From the NCBI RefSeq assembly GCF_001045555.1, contig NZ_LFBU01000001.1:1612001-1676000 (forward strand): a DNA stretch of 64,000 bases. The letters run 5' to 3'. Of this stretch, positions 54,501-63,257 are shown in pieces. Numbering within the stretch: position 1 is the stretch's first letter; each line of letters begins with the position of its first letter. The translations under genes were made by a program, and so were the position numbers. The notes under the pieces are model-generated. The model saw only the letters and a list, made by a program, of their open reading frames with translations, searched no databases and was not told where the DNA came from. Source of the DNA: Marinobacter subterrani. Lineage in GTDB: Bacteria > Pseudomonadota > Gammaproteobacteria > Pseudomonadales > Oleiphilaceae.

Positions 54501-55077
54501 GGTAGGGTTCGCTTTCCTGGGGGTGGCCGTTTTCGGGGGCATCCGGCGTATAGTCTTCGCCAATTTCAGCCACCCATTGTTTGGCCTGGTTGGGCGTCAA
54601 CAGGTGCTTGCCGCCGCTCCGCGGCGAGGCGCTGGCCAGGTCAATTCTCTGCAGCAGCGCATCACGCTCCTGTGGGTCGTCCAGTACCTGCGCTTTCTTG
54701 CGGGCAGTCCATGCCAGTTCCGAGAAGGCAACGTACAGCGTATGGGATACCGGGTACTCCAGCTTGCCGTCGCTATGGCCCGTCAGTTCACCATTTTCAT
54801 GCAGGTACTCGTGGAGCTCTGTGGTATCCGCATCCAGTACATAAAGGTAACCATTCCTTAGGAGGCGGTAGCCAAGGGGGCGGGAGGTCAACGAGTAAGG
54901 GTATCCGGGGTCTGTATCGGCGGGGGTAACTTCCACCCGGCCATACCGAATAGGCAGCAGATGCACGGTTTTCAGCAGTGGGCATGACGCAGGCGCATCA
55001 ATGGGGGTTCCTGGCTGTTCCCAGCACAAAAGATCGTTACTTGCCCGGTCGTCAGTGGGGCGCTGTATCCGTGTCAT
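51595..55077 (-). CDS. VasX-like MIX-domain T6SS effector
   Basis: This 1160-residue protein has an N-terminal toxin-VasX/MIX region. CPLLKTVHLLPIRYGRVE leads to LRNGYLYVL at 73-81, which fits the MIX consensus hRxGhhYhh. A conserved block HYHKTRFGKLIKQ-like (PYYHKTRFGKLIKQQS) and VMLDLAQHQDDVVGW follow, then a long helical middle. A cluster of hydrophobic helices at about 745-960 (GVLVFGVQLAIFGNALGELF, AGLVFTVFELGGTWLY) precedes a 200-residue soluble tail. VasX of V. cholerae is a T6SS effector that permeabilises inner membranes, and the same activity is inferred here. AAGGATGAACA precedes the ATG. The tail also occurs as an orphan at 41492-41875. Confidence 0.88.
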   Translation of the reverse strand: MTRIQRPTDDRASNDLLCWEQPGTPIDAPASCPLLKTVHLLPIRYGRVEVTPADTDPGYPYSLTSRPLGYRLLRNGYLYVLDADTTELHEYLHENGELTGHSDGKLEYPVSHTLYVAFSELAWTARKKAQVLDDPQERDALLQRIDLASASPRSGGKHLLTPNQAKQWVAEIGEDYTPDAPENGHPQESEPYHWENQPYYHKTRFGKLIKQQSIDDVSNCLCLVVRDDVGVMLDLAQHQDDVVGWIESWTSEGDDERDYFLGALIESMTLLDEQGLDAMVANADHPAILSMRQDLKAMPESDRSNTQSALLAALRQLEDEARPGPNDASLPPDVKSRVEEIRSTANRTNAYGILPKMQRAVDEWYLRQAMEGARPDFVDSHIEGIVALEKAHRDNLKAILEGRGFGHRGINDLIDREAMDQYMADQRAKLARWQSLLTDITSDRIQLLTDNLYHQAAWYFDPEDEMQIEAALDLEYACRKDICRSDEASDGVLEWLEQNPQYSLPLFQTLPKNDRSEDGELAKTYVAVGSAGYAVVTKAAKWIQRVKAAEQGKLPDYSHYSQQIQQKAEGVGDTLAPAIARAKGRAVGELYKAIDSQTLPELDDLFRDLPYFFKRRMLDAIDQGKAEFRFASAGELATFRDNLRQMLQLDQRMKQLQNQHDVAKSTHGHLSEKAQGLVAEFKATREEHRKIGKRVAAALSPVEETDTGLKLEPATTGRAGITLVPPPLAQQEVGRLVGHFRQGLASAPRVNLMGDGLGVLVFGVQLAIFGNALGELFSTDNKQKNLQDNLKRVGESFGATLAAGFLAAQGITDTAYGTRAQALAGAWQHSALTSVHIRMGKLHVWLGGPAYLFGAVSAGISAYKHRENWLKAVQTGNAEAQAGAVLGMVGSGGLAVTNMYGFGRTLSMARAVRRASKGIARAEAWAVAGRTLSGLFARLNVAGLVFTVFELGGTWLYNRYNLSERDKWLQTTPWSREAEQVHNGSLDDYVEAFARIGNSVTLDEVSGEDEETSRLRLNCHGLPTDSLMEPLEGNAPHRLSIAAWRIQPGRRGMFSLQSETWVPCTGAILGSLEQSVDTDHLQLAFRPPAHEKTQHGLRTRDLGLMVKLETLQEDGAYTGAVYMLKVTPDSQYPLTPVQEAPKAEITWWRLRQPLIVTDGL

Positions 55078-55080
55078 TGT

Positions 55081-55359
55081 TCATCCTTGATCCAATGGGG
55101 ACGCCGTTTCCGTCACGGCATTTCTATCGGCTTGTCGCGGCAATCTGGCGAACAGGAATTGCATGACCTCCCGCAGGTTGCTGCACCCGCTGCCAAGTGC
55201 CTCTTCCAGCATTCTCCAAAGTGCGGGGTAGGCATCCCTCAAAGCCGGGCCACCCAACTGGTTGCGCACTGGCTCATCCAGGTTGTTCCATATCTGTAAT
55301 GCGTCTTTGCGCCGATTGAAAGCTTTGAAAGCGTCCTTCAAGTTCGGCGAGACCATCAT
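55081..55359 (-). CDS. Small protein between adaptor and effector genes
   Basis: This 92-residue helical, basic protein (MMVSPNLKDAFKAFNRRKDA) has no membrane helix and no recognised domain. It lies three bases before the effector start and 30 bases after the DUF4123 gene, so it is in the same transcript. A chaperone or linker role for the effector is possible but unproven. Confidence 0.65.
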   Translation of the reverse strand: MMVSPNLKDAFKAFNRRKDALQIWNNLDEPVRNQLGGPALRDAYPALWRMLEEALGSGCSNLREVMQFLFARLPRQADRNAVTETASPLDQG

Positions 55360-55389
55360 TTTTCCGGGCTTGCCACCTGTGCTGCCTGG

Positions 55390-55905
55390 CTAAACCGCCG
55401 GAGGCTCGACAAGGTGCCATTGTTTGCTGATACGATCCGGAACTATCAGCCGATCCACGGCTCTGGTGGGAAAGCCGGAAAGGTTGCCCCCGATCACTGT
55501 TCGTGCCAGCGCTGGATGGCCAATGCGCACCAGTTCTTCGCAATCCGGCGCCATTTCTACCTGCAGGTGGGACCGCATCCAGCGGGCACAGGTAGCACGG
55601 TCTGTGGCTGATATCAGCAGGTACCCCTGCTCATGCTCGGCCCCCTGCGCCAGAAAGCCTTCCAGCACCGGATCTTCCGGCCCACTGAGCCATACAAGCC
55701 ACGGGGACAGGTCCGAAACCGCCTCCCAGCGGGTTGCAACGTACATGCACTCCGCATTAAAGGGCTGGTCACCGACCCACTGGTATATCTGTTCACCGAG
55801 CCCCGGAATAGCGACACCATCCAGGACAAGCCCAACCGGGCGATGGTCAGGCCAGTGAACATGGGCAAACGGCGATTCCGATACGGGCCCGTAATCCTGT
55901 TTCAT
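55390..55905 (-). CDS. DUF4123 effector adaptor (VasW-like)
   Basis: This 171-residue protein has the DUF4123 pattern. A YVATRWEAVSDLSPWLVWLSG segment is followed by GYLLISATDRATCARWMRSHLQVE, and the C-terminal part contains GNLSGFPTRAVDRLIVP. DUF4123 proteins load specific effectors onto VgrG and are not themselves secreted. It overlaps the vgrG stop as ATGA and precedes the effector, as VasW does for VasX. Confidence 0.88.
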   Translation of the reverse strand: MKQDYGPVSESPFAHVHWPDHRPVGLVLDGVAIPGLGEQIYQWVGDQPFNAECMYVATRWEAVSDLSPWLVWLSGPEDPVLEGFLAQGAEHEQGYLLISATDRATCARWMRSHLQVEMAPDCEELVRIGHPALARTVIGGNLSGFPTRAVDRLIVPDRISKQWHLVEPPAV

Positions 55906-57974
55906 GAGCTCTGTTCCTCACAAACCGGGCAGGTTGCATTCCCCTTCCTGAGCGCCGCAATCTGGGACTCGACATTGATGGCCGGCGCGTTTTCCCGCTG
56001 CCCAACCTCAGCCAGTGCCTGCTGCTCGGGCTTGTGGGGCTGGCCACCCTCAATCACCTGCGGCATTTCCGCCATCATCACACTCTGCCCCGAACCACTA
56101 CCCGGCGCCCCACCCGAATTAATCTTCACCCCCGGCCCTGCCAGCGTCACCCCACTCGGATCCAGCTTGAGAAGACTGCCACCCGCCGAAATGGTAAGTT
56201 CGGCGCCGGCGTCCAACACCACTTTTGCGCCCGCTTTATGGTGAACTTCGGTGCCGGCTTCGCTAAGGGTTCCCTGAGCGGACTTCTGGTGGTAGGTGCC
56301 GCCGATGACAAGGCTGCAATCGGCGCCCACCGATTCCCGTTTTTCACCACCTACCGTGCAGTGGTCATCGCCCTTGATCTGGCTGAACCGGTCATTCCCA
56401 ACGGTCAGGTGGCTATCGTTTTTGATGACCTCGGTGCGATTGTGTTCGGTGAGCAGGTCCAGATCCTTCTGGGCGTGCACATAGATCTGTTCCTGATCCG
56501 CTTCGTCCTCAAACCGAAGCTCGTTGCTGCCCTCGCCCTTGTGGGTTTTGGTTTTCAGGGTGGTGCGGGTCTTGTGTTCCGGCAACGGGTACGGCGGGGT
56601 GTTGGTGGCGTGATGGGTGCGGCCGGTGATGATGGGTTGGTCCGGGTCGCCGTCGAGAAATGAGACAATCACCTCATGGCCGATTCTTGGCAGTGCCATG
56701 AAACCATACTGGCCACCGGCCCAGCCCTGGCTTACTCTGAGCCAGGCGCTGCTGTGTTCATCGTTTTTCGAGTATCGGTCCCAGGGGAAACGGACCTTTA
56801 CCCGGCCGTGTTCGTCGCAGTGGATCTCTTCGCCTTCAGGCCCCGTGACAATGGCAATCTGCGGGCCGTCCATCAGGGGGCGGTGGGGTGTTTGTGGCCG
56901 CCAGGTGCGGTCGGCGGGGATGGCCGTGAAACGATTGTGATAGGTGGTGGGTTCGCTGCCACCCTCTTCTTCCAATGCCTGGGGCTGGGTCCCGGTGTGG
57001 GTAACTGCGGTCAGCAGCCATTCCCGGTTCAGGGCGTCGCTGTCGTGCTCCGTCAGTTCAATCTTGGCGCCGGCGCTGAAGTCCGGGCGGTTACTCTCAC
57101 CGGAGGCGGTGCTGGCGTCGTTACGCAGGGCCTGAAGCCGGGCTTCGGTAAAAGGCTGGCCACTGGCGTCGGCCTTGAAGCGACCGGGGTAGTCGAAGTG
57201 CTGGTAGTCTTCCCGATGGTTTAATCCGCCGGCCGCTTGTTCGTGCATCAGGGCGTAAGCGGGATTCTGGAAGGTGTAATCCTTCATCGCCACGGAGGCT
57301 ACCCTTACCCGCTCCTCATACCGGAACCGGTAGACCACGGGGCGCCGGGTGCGGCCACCGGCCTTGGCGTTGTATGCTGCCGGCTCCAGTTTCGGTGTAT
57401 CGCCGTGGTGGTCGGCAATAACCAGCGCGGGCTGAGTCTCGCCATCCACGCTGCCGTGTTCGTAGCGGTAGTGCCAGCCTTCCTCGGCGGCCAGGCGTTC
57501 GAGAAAGGCCAGGTCGCTTTCCCGGTGCTGAACACAGTATTCCCGCTGCTGTGGCGGGCGCTTCAGATCGAAGGCCGAATCGATAATGCCGCGCTCCTCA
57601 AGTAGAGTGCGCACGATGGCATCGGTGCTCTGGGTCTGGAAGATTCGGCTGTTGTGCATCAGGCCCAGGCGCCAGAGTGGTGGCTGGATGACCAGTTCAT
57701 AGCGGGTGCGCCGGTGGCCGGAGTCGCCCCGGGCAAATTCGTTGACCACGCCGGTAAATCGCCGCAGCGGCGCGCCGTCCTGCCAGATCACGAGATCGAC
57801 CGATTGTTCCAGTATCTCGGAGGCCTGAATCGACGGGTCGGTACTGGCCAGCTCAAGGTGGCCGTGAAACACCCCGGAGAGGCGCTCGGTCAGTATGAAG
57901 CCGACCACGGAGAATAAATCAGAGGGGAGTTCGCCAACACGGGCGGTAAACTGCAATCCGCTTGCCTGGGGCAT
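55902..57974 (-). CDS. vgrG: T6SS spike protein VgrG
   Basis: The start is the ATG of MPQASGLQFTARVGELPSDL at 57974 (AGGGA nine bases upstream); the open frame extends 23 codons further without a good site. The 690-residue protein has the gp27-like base (QREYCVQHRESDLAFLERLAAEEGWHY), the gp5 OB-fold (DEHGRVKVRFPWDRYSKNDE, GFMALPRIGHEVIVSFLDGD) and a C-terminal beta-spike. The tail has SLLKLDPSGVTLAGP and a CPVC motif near the end. It forms the tip of the secreted tail tube. No other T6SS structural genes are in the window, so this is an accessory vgrG island. Confidence 0.94.
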   Translation of the reverse strand: MPQASGLQFTARVGELPSDLFSVVGFILTERLSGVFHGHLELASTDPSIQASEILEQSVDLVIWQDGAPLRRFTGVVNEFARGDSGHRRTRYELVIQPPLWRLGLMHNSRIFQTQSTDAIVRTLLEERGIIDSAFDLKRPPQQREYCVQHRESDLAFLERLAAEEGWHYRYEHGSVDGETQPALVIADHHGDTPKLEPAAYNAKAGGRTRRPVVYRFRYEERVRVASVAMKDYTFQNPAYALMHEQAAGGLNHREDYQHFDYPGRFKADASGQPFTEARLQALRNDASTASGESNRPDFSAGAKIELTEHDSDALNREWLLTAVTHTGTQPQALEEEGGSEPTTYHNRFTAIPADRTWRPQTPHRPLMDGPQIAIVTGPEGEEIHCDEHGRVKVRFPWDRYSKNDEHSSAWLRVSQGWAGGQYGFMALPRIGHEVIVSFLDGDPDQPIITGRTHHATNTPPYPLPEHKTRTTLKTKTHKGEGSNELRFEDEADQEQIYVHAQKDLDLLTEHNRTEVIKNDSHLTVGNDRFSQIKGDDHCTVGGEKRESVGADCSLVIGGTYHQKSAQGTLSEAGTEVHHKAGAKVVLDAGAELTISAGGSLLKLDPSGVTLAGPGVKINSGGAPGSGSGQSVMMAEMPQVIEGGQPHKPEQQALAEVGQRENAPAINVESQIAALRKGNATCPVCEEQSS

Positions 57975-58153
57975 GTCTTCGGTCCCTGAAGAAAAGTAGG
58001 TTATCCGGCTCGTCCTGAGCCCGTGTGAGATTATAATGATCAAACCTGAGAATGAAACCCCAGGCCGGCCTCGGTGCTGAAAGATGAGAGGTTGACCAGC
58101 GTTACATTCTCCTGCACCCTAATCTGGTTTCATTATGCAACCGGAGAGAACGA

Positions 58154-59179
58154 GTGAGCGAATACACGAACCGAGCCGTTGTGCTCAAACAACGTCCACA
58201 GGGCGAAATCCAGCAGGGCGACCTGGTACTCGAAGACCGCCCGGTCCGATCTCCCGACGAAGGCGAAGTTGTTGCCCAGGTGCTGTGGTTGTCACTGGAC
58301 CCTTACATGCGCCCCCGCATGAACGACGCCAAGGGTTACATGGACCCGATCGGCATTGACGAGCCCATTGTTGGCGAAAGCGTGGCGCGGGTGGTCGAAT
58401 CCAGATCCGATGCCCTGAAAGTCGGCGACCTCGTTACCTGTTATTCCGGCTGGCAGGAGTATGTCACTTTCCCCGCCGACGCGCCGATGGTCTACAAGAT
58501 CCAGCAGCGCGACAAAGTGCCCCTGCAGGCCTATCTCGGCGTTGCCGGCATGCCCGGGCGTACCGGTTACTGCGGCCTCATGTACGTGGGCAAGCCAAAA
58601 GCCGGCGAAACCGTGGTTGTCTCTGCCGCCTCCGGCCCGGTGGGCACCGTCGTTGGCCAGACTGCAAAATCAGAGGGTTGCCGGGTGGTCGGCGTTGCCG
58701 GCGGGCCTGAAAAGTGCAATTACGTGGTCAATGAGCTGGGTTTTGATGCCTGTGTCGACTACAAGGCAGGCAACCTGGATGCGGACCTCAAAGCAGCCTG
58801 CCCCGACGGCATCGACATTTACTTCGAGAACGTGGGTGGTGCCGTCACGCGCGCCGTTGCCCCGCTTTTGAATGCCGGTGCCCGGGTGCCTATCTGTGGT
58901 TATGTTTCGGCGTACAATGCGACGGACATGGCCAGCGTGGAAACCCCGTTCCATGTTCTGAAGGCGCTGGCCCCGGTTCCCGAGCACCGGTTTTTCCTGG
59001 TAACCGAATGGCAGGACCGGCACCAGGAAATCACCGGCATCCTCGCCTCACGGGTTGCTTCCGGTGAGCTAAAATACCGCGAGACCGTTGCCGAGGGCCT
59101 GGAAAATGCCATTGATGCCTTCAAAGGCATGCTCAAGGGCAAGAACTTCGGCAAGCAGTTGGTCCACATCGCGGACTGA
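58154..59179 (+). CDS. NADP-dependent MDR oxidoreductase (CurA/prostaglandin-reductase-like)
   Basis: This 341-residue protein starts with GTG, seven bases after GGAG. It has the MDR N-terminal GroES-like domain (SLDPYMRPRMND) and a Rossmann domain with SAASGPVGTVVGQTAKSEGCRVVGVAGG. The DIYFENVGGAVTRAVAPLLN motif is diagnostic of the zinc-free leukotriene-B4 dehydrogenase/CurA group. It reduces double bonds of enones or quinones with NADPH. The substrate is unknown. Confidence 0.9.
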   Translation: MSEYTNRAVVLKQRPQGEIQQGDLVLEDRPVRSPDEGEVVAQVLWLSLDPYMRPRMNDAKGYMDPIGIDEPIVGESVARVVESRSDALKVGDLVTCYSGWQEYVTFPADAPMVYKIQQRDKVPLQAYLGVAGMPGRTGYCGLMYVGKPKAGETVVVSAASGPVGTVVGQTAKSEGCRVVGVAGGPEKCNYVVNELGFDACVDYKAGNLDADLKAACPDGIDIYFENVGGAVTRAVAPLLNAGARVPICGYVSAYNATDMASVETPFHVLKALAPVPEHRFFLVTEWQDRHQEITGILASRVASGELKYRETVAEGLENAIDAFKGMLKGKNFGKQLVHIAD

Positions 59180-59211
59180 TCGCTCAGTTCAAGGCGCGAA
59201 GGCCGGAGTGT

Positions 59212-60180
59212 TCAGTCCGAGATTTTCAGGAGCACCTTTCCGATGTTCCTGTTCTCGGCCACGTAGGCCATCGCGTCTTCCACCTTCTCTATCGGCCAGG
59301 TGCTATCAATCAACGGCTCGATCTGGCCGGCTGCGAGCAGTGGCCACACATGCCGGTGGAGCGCCTGCATCACCTTGCCTTTATCATTTACCGTGCGGGA
59401 GCGCAGGGTGGAGCCAATCAGGCGCTGGCGTTTAATCAGCATGATGCCGAGATCCACTTCGGCCTTCCGGCCACCCAGCAGCCCGATCAGCACAATACGG
59501 CCGTCGACATTCAGCACCTTCTGGTCGTCGGCAATGTAACTGCCGCCCACCGGGTCCAGCACCATATCCACGCCACCCCAGTGCTTGACGGTCTCGACAA
59601 ACGATCCTTCCTGACGATTCCAGACGCCGCTGGCGCCCAGCTTGCGGCAGATTTCCAGCTTGGCGTCGTCGCCGGCAGTGGCGAATACCGGGTTGCCAAA
59701 GGCCGTCGCCAACTGGATAACAGCGGTGCCAAGACCACTGGCGCCGGCGTGCAGGAGTACCCGCTCACCGGGTTTCAGCGCCGCCTCCTGGTAAAGGTTC
59801 AGCCAGGCTGTTGCGAACACCTCGGGGATCGCTGCAGCCGTCTCCAGCGACAAGCCTTTGGGAGTCGGCAAAACCTGGACTTCCGGCACCACAACCCGGG
59901 TAGCGTAACCTCCCCCTGTCAGCAAGGCGCATACTTCGTCGCCGGGCTTGAAGGTAGTGACACCGGGGCCAACGGAAGCAATCCGGCCACTGACCTCCAG
60001 ACCGAGAATATCTGACGCCCCCGGCGGTGGCGGATAAACACCCGCTCGCTGCATAAGATCGGCGCGATTTATCGCTGTCCAGACCACTTCGATTTCGACG
60101 TGATCGGCCGGGGGTTCCCCCGGCCCTTCCCAGGAATCCCAGCTGAGGTTGCCCCCGGTTACCTTGATTGCTTTGATCAT
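59212..60180 (-). CDS. NAD(P)H quinone oxidoreductase (PIG3-like)
   Basis: The start is the ATG of MIKAIKVTGGNLSWDSWEGP; 19 earlier in-frame codons lack support. The 322-residue zinc-free MDR enzyme has RADLMQRAGVYPPPPGASDILGLEVSG, typical of PIG3/QOR, and the NADP site LLHAGASGLGTAVIQLA. It probably reduces quinones. It is convergent with the neighbouring MDR gene. Confidence 0.88.
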   Translation of the reverse strand: MIKAIKVTGGNLSWDSWEGPGEPPADHVEIEVVWTAINRADLMQRAGVYPPPPGASDILGLEVSGRIASVGPGVTTFKPGDEVCALLTGGGYATRVVVPEVQVLPTPKGLSLETAAAIPEVFATAWLNLYQEAALKPGERVLLHAGASGLGTAVIQLATAFGNPVFATAGDDAKLEICRKLGASGVWNRQEGSFVETVKHWGGVDMVLDPVGGSYIADDQKVLNVDGRIVLIGLLGGRKAEVDLGIMLIKRQRLIGSTLRSRTVNDKGKVMQALHRHVWPLLAAGQIEPLIDSTWPIEKVEDAMAYVAENRNIGKVLLKISD

Positions 60181-60261
60181 ATATGACGTCTCGGCCTTGC
60201 CCATATAGCCACAGGATACCCTATGTTTTTCGAGCATTGCACAAATGACGTTGTCAGATGA

Positions 60262-62001
60262 TCAGACGGTAACGTCCAGGTTGGACAGCCATACACTCTG
60301 GTAGGGTTTCAGGGTGATTGAGCCGGACAGGTCATCGATCGTCATCCCGGAAATCAGGTCCTGCCATTGGTCAGTGCCGATCAGGTTGATGTCGCTCAGG
60401 GCTACCTGCTGCACCTCGTTGCTGATGTTGTGAATGCAGAAGATGGACTGATCCCGGCGCATACTCTGGCGCCAGAAGCCGAACAGCTGGAGGCCCAGAT
60501 GCAGGGTGAACTGGGTGGCATTGGGGTGGAACGCCGGCTGCTTCCGCCGAATGGCGATCAGGCGTTTCAGCTCCCGGAACGCCTTGCTGTGATGGCTCAG
60601 GGGGTCCGCGAGCTTCTGCTCCAGCTCATCCAGTTGCCACTGGCTGCGGTTGATAGAGCGCAGGCGCCCGGTGTGCTTCACCCTTTCGTGATCATTCTCG
60701 GTGGCCAGCAGGCTGTGGATGTAGAACGCCGGAATCCCCTCCAGCGCCAGCATCACGGTGTGAGCGCAGACAAAGCGCTGCAGTTGCCAGTGATCCCGGC
60801 CAGACTCCGCCGTGCCCTGAAGTGCATCGTACAGGGCAATGTTGATTTCGTAGGGCTGGTCCCGGCCATCCGGCGTGCGCCGGTACGATACCTTGCCGCC
60901 GAACGAGTCCATGGTGTTGATCAGCCGCTGCTTCTCTTCCTCAGTCAGCAGACCATCCGTCGGCCGCATACCGATGCCATCGTGGGAGGCAATAAAGTTC
61001 AGATAGGTGGTGCCCATCTGCGCCGGCGGCATGCTCATCAGCCAGGTTTTCAGGTGTTTGCAGTCACCAGTGACCAGGGTATTGATCAGCAGTGGTGGCA
61101 GGGAGAAATTGTAAATTTCGTGGGCTTCGTTGGCGTTGCCGAAATAGGTGAGGTTTTCCCGGTTGGGCACGTTGGTCTCGGTGATAACCACCGCATCCGG
61201 GCTATGATGCTCGATCAGCAAACGCAAAATCTTGATCAGCTCGTGGGTTTGCTGCAAATGGATGCAGGGCGTGCCCGGTTCCTTCCAGAGAAAGGCAACC
61301 GCATCCAGCCGGAACATGATAATGCCCCGTTCCAGATAGTGCCGGATGATGGCGGTAAATTCGATCAGCACCTTCGGGTTGGCAAAGTTCAGATCGACCT
61401 GATCCTCACTGAAGGTGCACCAGACATACCGTTCGCCATCATCGGTCTGAACGGGGGTCAGCAGTGGCGAGGTTCGGGGACGCACGACGGCACTCAGATC
61501 ATCCCTCGGATTGCCTTCAAAGAAATAGTCCTTGCCCGGGTCTATCCGTTTGCGGAAGTTCTCGAACCAGCGGCTGCGGGCCGACATATGGTTGATCACC
61601 AGGTCCGCCATCAGCTTGTAATCCCGGGCGATGCGTTCAATATCCTCCCAGTTTCCGTGGGACTCGTTAACCGCCAGGTAGTCCATTACCGAGAAACCGT
61701 CGTCGGAGCTGTAGGGGAAAAACGGCAGTATGTGCACCGACGAGACCGAATCTGACAGGCAATCGCCCAGGAAACGATGCAGTGTCTGCAGCGGCTTTTC
61801 GTCCGCCCGCTGCACCGTGTCGGCGTAGGTGATCAGCACCACATCGGATTCATCCCAGTTGTTCTGGTGCGCCGGCGGTGGTGCCTGGTCGGGCTCCAGC
61901 CCCATGGTGGTCAGCAGTTGTTCCGAGAGAAAGTCGCAGTCCAGCTCCGGGTACACCAGCTCCAGCATGGCCACCAGTTTGGCTTTCAGCGGCTGGGTCA
62001 T
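60262..62001 (-). CDS. GH13_18 sugar phosphorylase, probably glucosylglycerate phosphorylase
   Basis: This 579-residue protein is a sucrose-phosphorylase-family enzyme. The nucleophile Asp233 lies in FRLDAVAFLWK, the acid/base Glu275 in VVITETNVPN and the stabilising Asp341 in ASHDGIGMRP. Its ATG overlaps the glucosyl-phosphoglycerate synthase stop as ATGA. This pairing points to glucosylglycerate as substrate, split by phosphate into glucose 1-phosphate and glycerate. Sucrose phosphorylase is the main alternative. It would let the cell recycle the solute when salt stress ends. Confidence 0.82.
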   Translation of the reverse strand: MTQPLKAKLVAMLELVYPELDCDFLSEQLLTTMGLEPDQAPPPAHQNNWDESDVVLITYADTVQRADEKPLQTLHRFLGDCLSDSVSSVHILPFFPYSSDDGFSVMDYLAVNESHGNWEDIERIARDYKLMADLVINHMSARSRWFENFRKRIDPGKDYFFEGNPRDDLSAVVRPRTSPLLTPVQTDDGERYVWCTFSEDQVDLNFANPKVLIEFTAIIRHYLERGIIMFRLDAVAFLWKEPGTPCIHLQQTHELIKILRLLIEHHSPDAVVITETNVPNRENLTYFGNANEAHEIYNFSLPPLLINTLVTGDCKHLKTWLMSMPPAQMGTTYLNFIASHDGIGMRPTDGLLTEEEKQRLINTMDSFGGKVSYRRTPDGRDQPYEINIALYDALQGTAESGRDHWQLQRFVCAHTVMLALEGIPAFYIHSLLATENDHERVKHTGRLRSINRSQWQLDELEQKLADPLSHHSKAFRELKRLIAIRRKQPAFHPNATQFTLHLGLQLFGFWRQSMRRDQSIFCIHNISNEVQQVALSDINLIGTDQWQDLISGMTIDDLSGSITLKPYQSVWLSNLDVTV

Positions 62002-63221
62002 GGCCGGAATTCCTCGTTATCCAGCTCGACCGCCTCCAGTAACTGCTCCTTGATGTCCGGTATCGCGCTGGTCACCCGGTTCCAGCTGGGAATGAAAGGC
62101 GTATCCATCGGGTTATCCAGAAAATAGGCCCCGGCCCGCATCACATTCTGGGCGAACAGCTCCACGGCTTTCTCTTCTTTATGACGGTCGAAGGTCAGGC
62201 CGTTAATGATGGCATCGTTCTGGTAGGTCTCGACGAAATCCAGGGCAATCCGGAAATAGCTGGCCTTGATGGTGCGGAATTTCTCATTGGAGAAGATTTC
62301 TCCGTTGGTCGCCAGCTTTCGGAACAGCGCCTTGGCAATGTCCATGCTCATTTTCGACAGTCCCTTGCTCGCGTCCTCCGGTGAAAGCTCCTGGTGCTTG
62401 TGATCGTAGACATCGGCAATATCCACCTGGCACAGGCGGTTGGTGGCGTAGTTGCGCTTCATTTCCGACAGCACGCCGATCTCCAGGCCCCAGTCACTGG
62501 GAATGCGCAGATCATTGATCACATCGGTACGGAACGAGAACTCCCCGGCCAGGGGGTAGCGGTAGCTGTCCAGGTAATCCAGGAAATCGTTGGGCCCGCA
62601 GACTTTCTTCAACGCGCGAATCAGCGGCGTCACCAGCAGGCGGCTCACCCGTCCGTTCATTTTCCCGTCCGCCACCCGGGCGTAGTAGCCTTTGCAGAAC
62701 ATGTAGTTGAAGCCGGGGTTGGCCACCGGATAGATAAGGCGGGCCACGAGATCCCGGGAATAAGTAAGGATGTCGCAGTCGTGTAATGCAACGGACTTGC
62801 TCACGCCAGACGCCAGTACATAGCCAAAGCAGTACCAGACGTTCCGGCCCTTGCCCATTTCTGTCGGCGCGAGGTTCTGCTCCCGGAGCTTGAGATCAAT
62901 GGCCCTCAGGCGCGGCCCGTCGTTCCAGAGCACCTTGAAGTTTTGGGGCAGCTCCGAGAAGTACTCCAGGGCGTGGCGATACTCGGCTTCGCTGGCCCGA
63001 TCCAGGCCGATGACAACCTGATCAAGATAGGGAACCTTGCCCAGCTCCTGAACGATATTTTTCAGCGCCGGGCCTTCCAGTTCAGAGTACAGCGAAGGCA
63101 GCACCAGTGACATGGGCCGGGCTTTGCGAAAACTCATCAGCTCCGCTTCCAGGTCCTCCACCGGGCGGCGAACCAGGTTATGGAGGGTGGTGATAATGCC
63201 ATTCTGGTAAAAGTCGCCCAT
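61998..63221 (-). CDS. gpgS: Glucosyl-3-phosphoglycerate synthase
   Basis: This 407-residue GT-A glycosyltransferase (GT81 type) has SLVLPSLYSELEGPALKNIV near the N-terminus, the metal motif VALHDCDILTYSRD and the acceptor region KMNGRVSRLLVTPLIRAL. It transfers glucose from a nucleotide sugar to 3-phosphoglycerate. The ATG of MGDFYQNGIITTLHNLVRRP at 63221 follows AGGAGAGCCGCC; a start nine codons earlier is discounted. It is the first committed step of glucosylglycerate synthesis. Confidence 0.9.
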   Translation of the reverse strand: MGDFYQNGIITTLHNLVRRPVEDLEAELMSFRKARPMSLVLPSLYSELEGPALKNIVQELGKVPYLDQVVIGLDRASEAEYRHALEYFSELPQNFKVLWNDGPRLRAIDLKLREQNLAPTEMGKGRNVWYCFGYVLASGVSKSVALHDCDILTYSRDLVARLIYPVANPGFNYMFCKGYYARVADGKMNGRVSRLLVTPLIRALKKVCGPNDFLDYLDSYRYPLAGEFSFRTDVINDLRIPSDWGLEIGVLSEMKRNYATNRLCQVDIADVYDHKHQELSPEDASKGLSKMSMDIAKALFRKLATNGEIFSNEKFRTIKASYFRIALDFVETYQNDAIINGLTFDRHKEEKAVELFAQNVMRAGAYFLDNPMDTPFIPSWNRVTSAIPDIKEQLLEAVELDNEEFRP

Positions 63222-63257
63222 GGCGGCTCTCCTTCTTTGTACCCGCACTCGAACGGG

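Noticed and set aside
60367..61755. A 462-codon frame on the + strand
   Set aside because: It is antisense to the GH13 phosphorylase, which has all catalytic motifs, and shows no family features.
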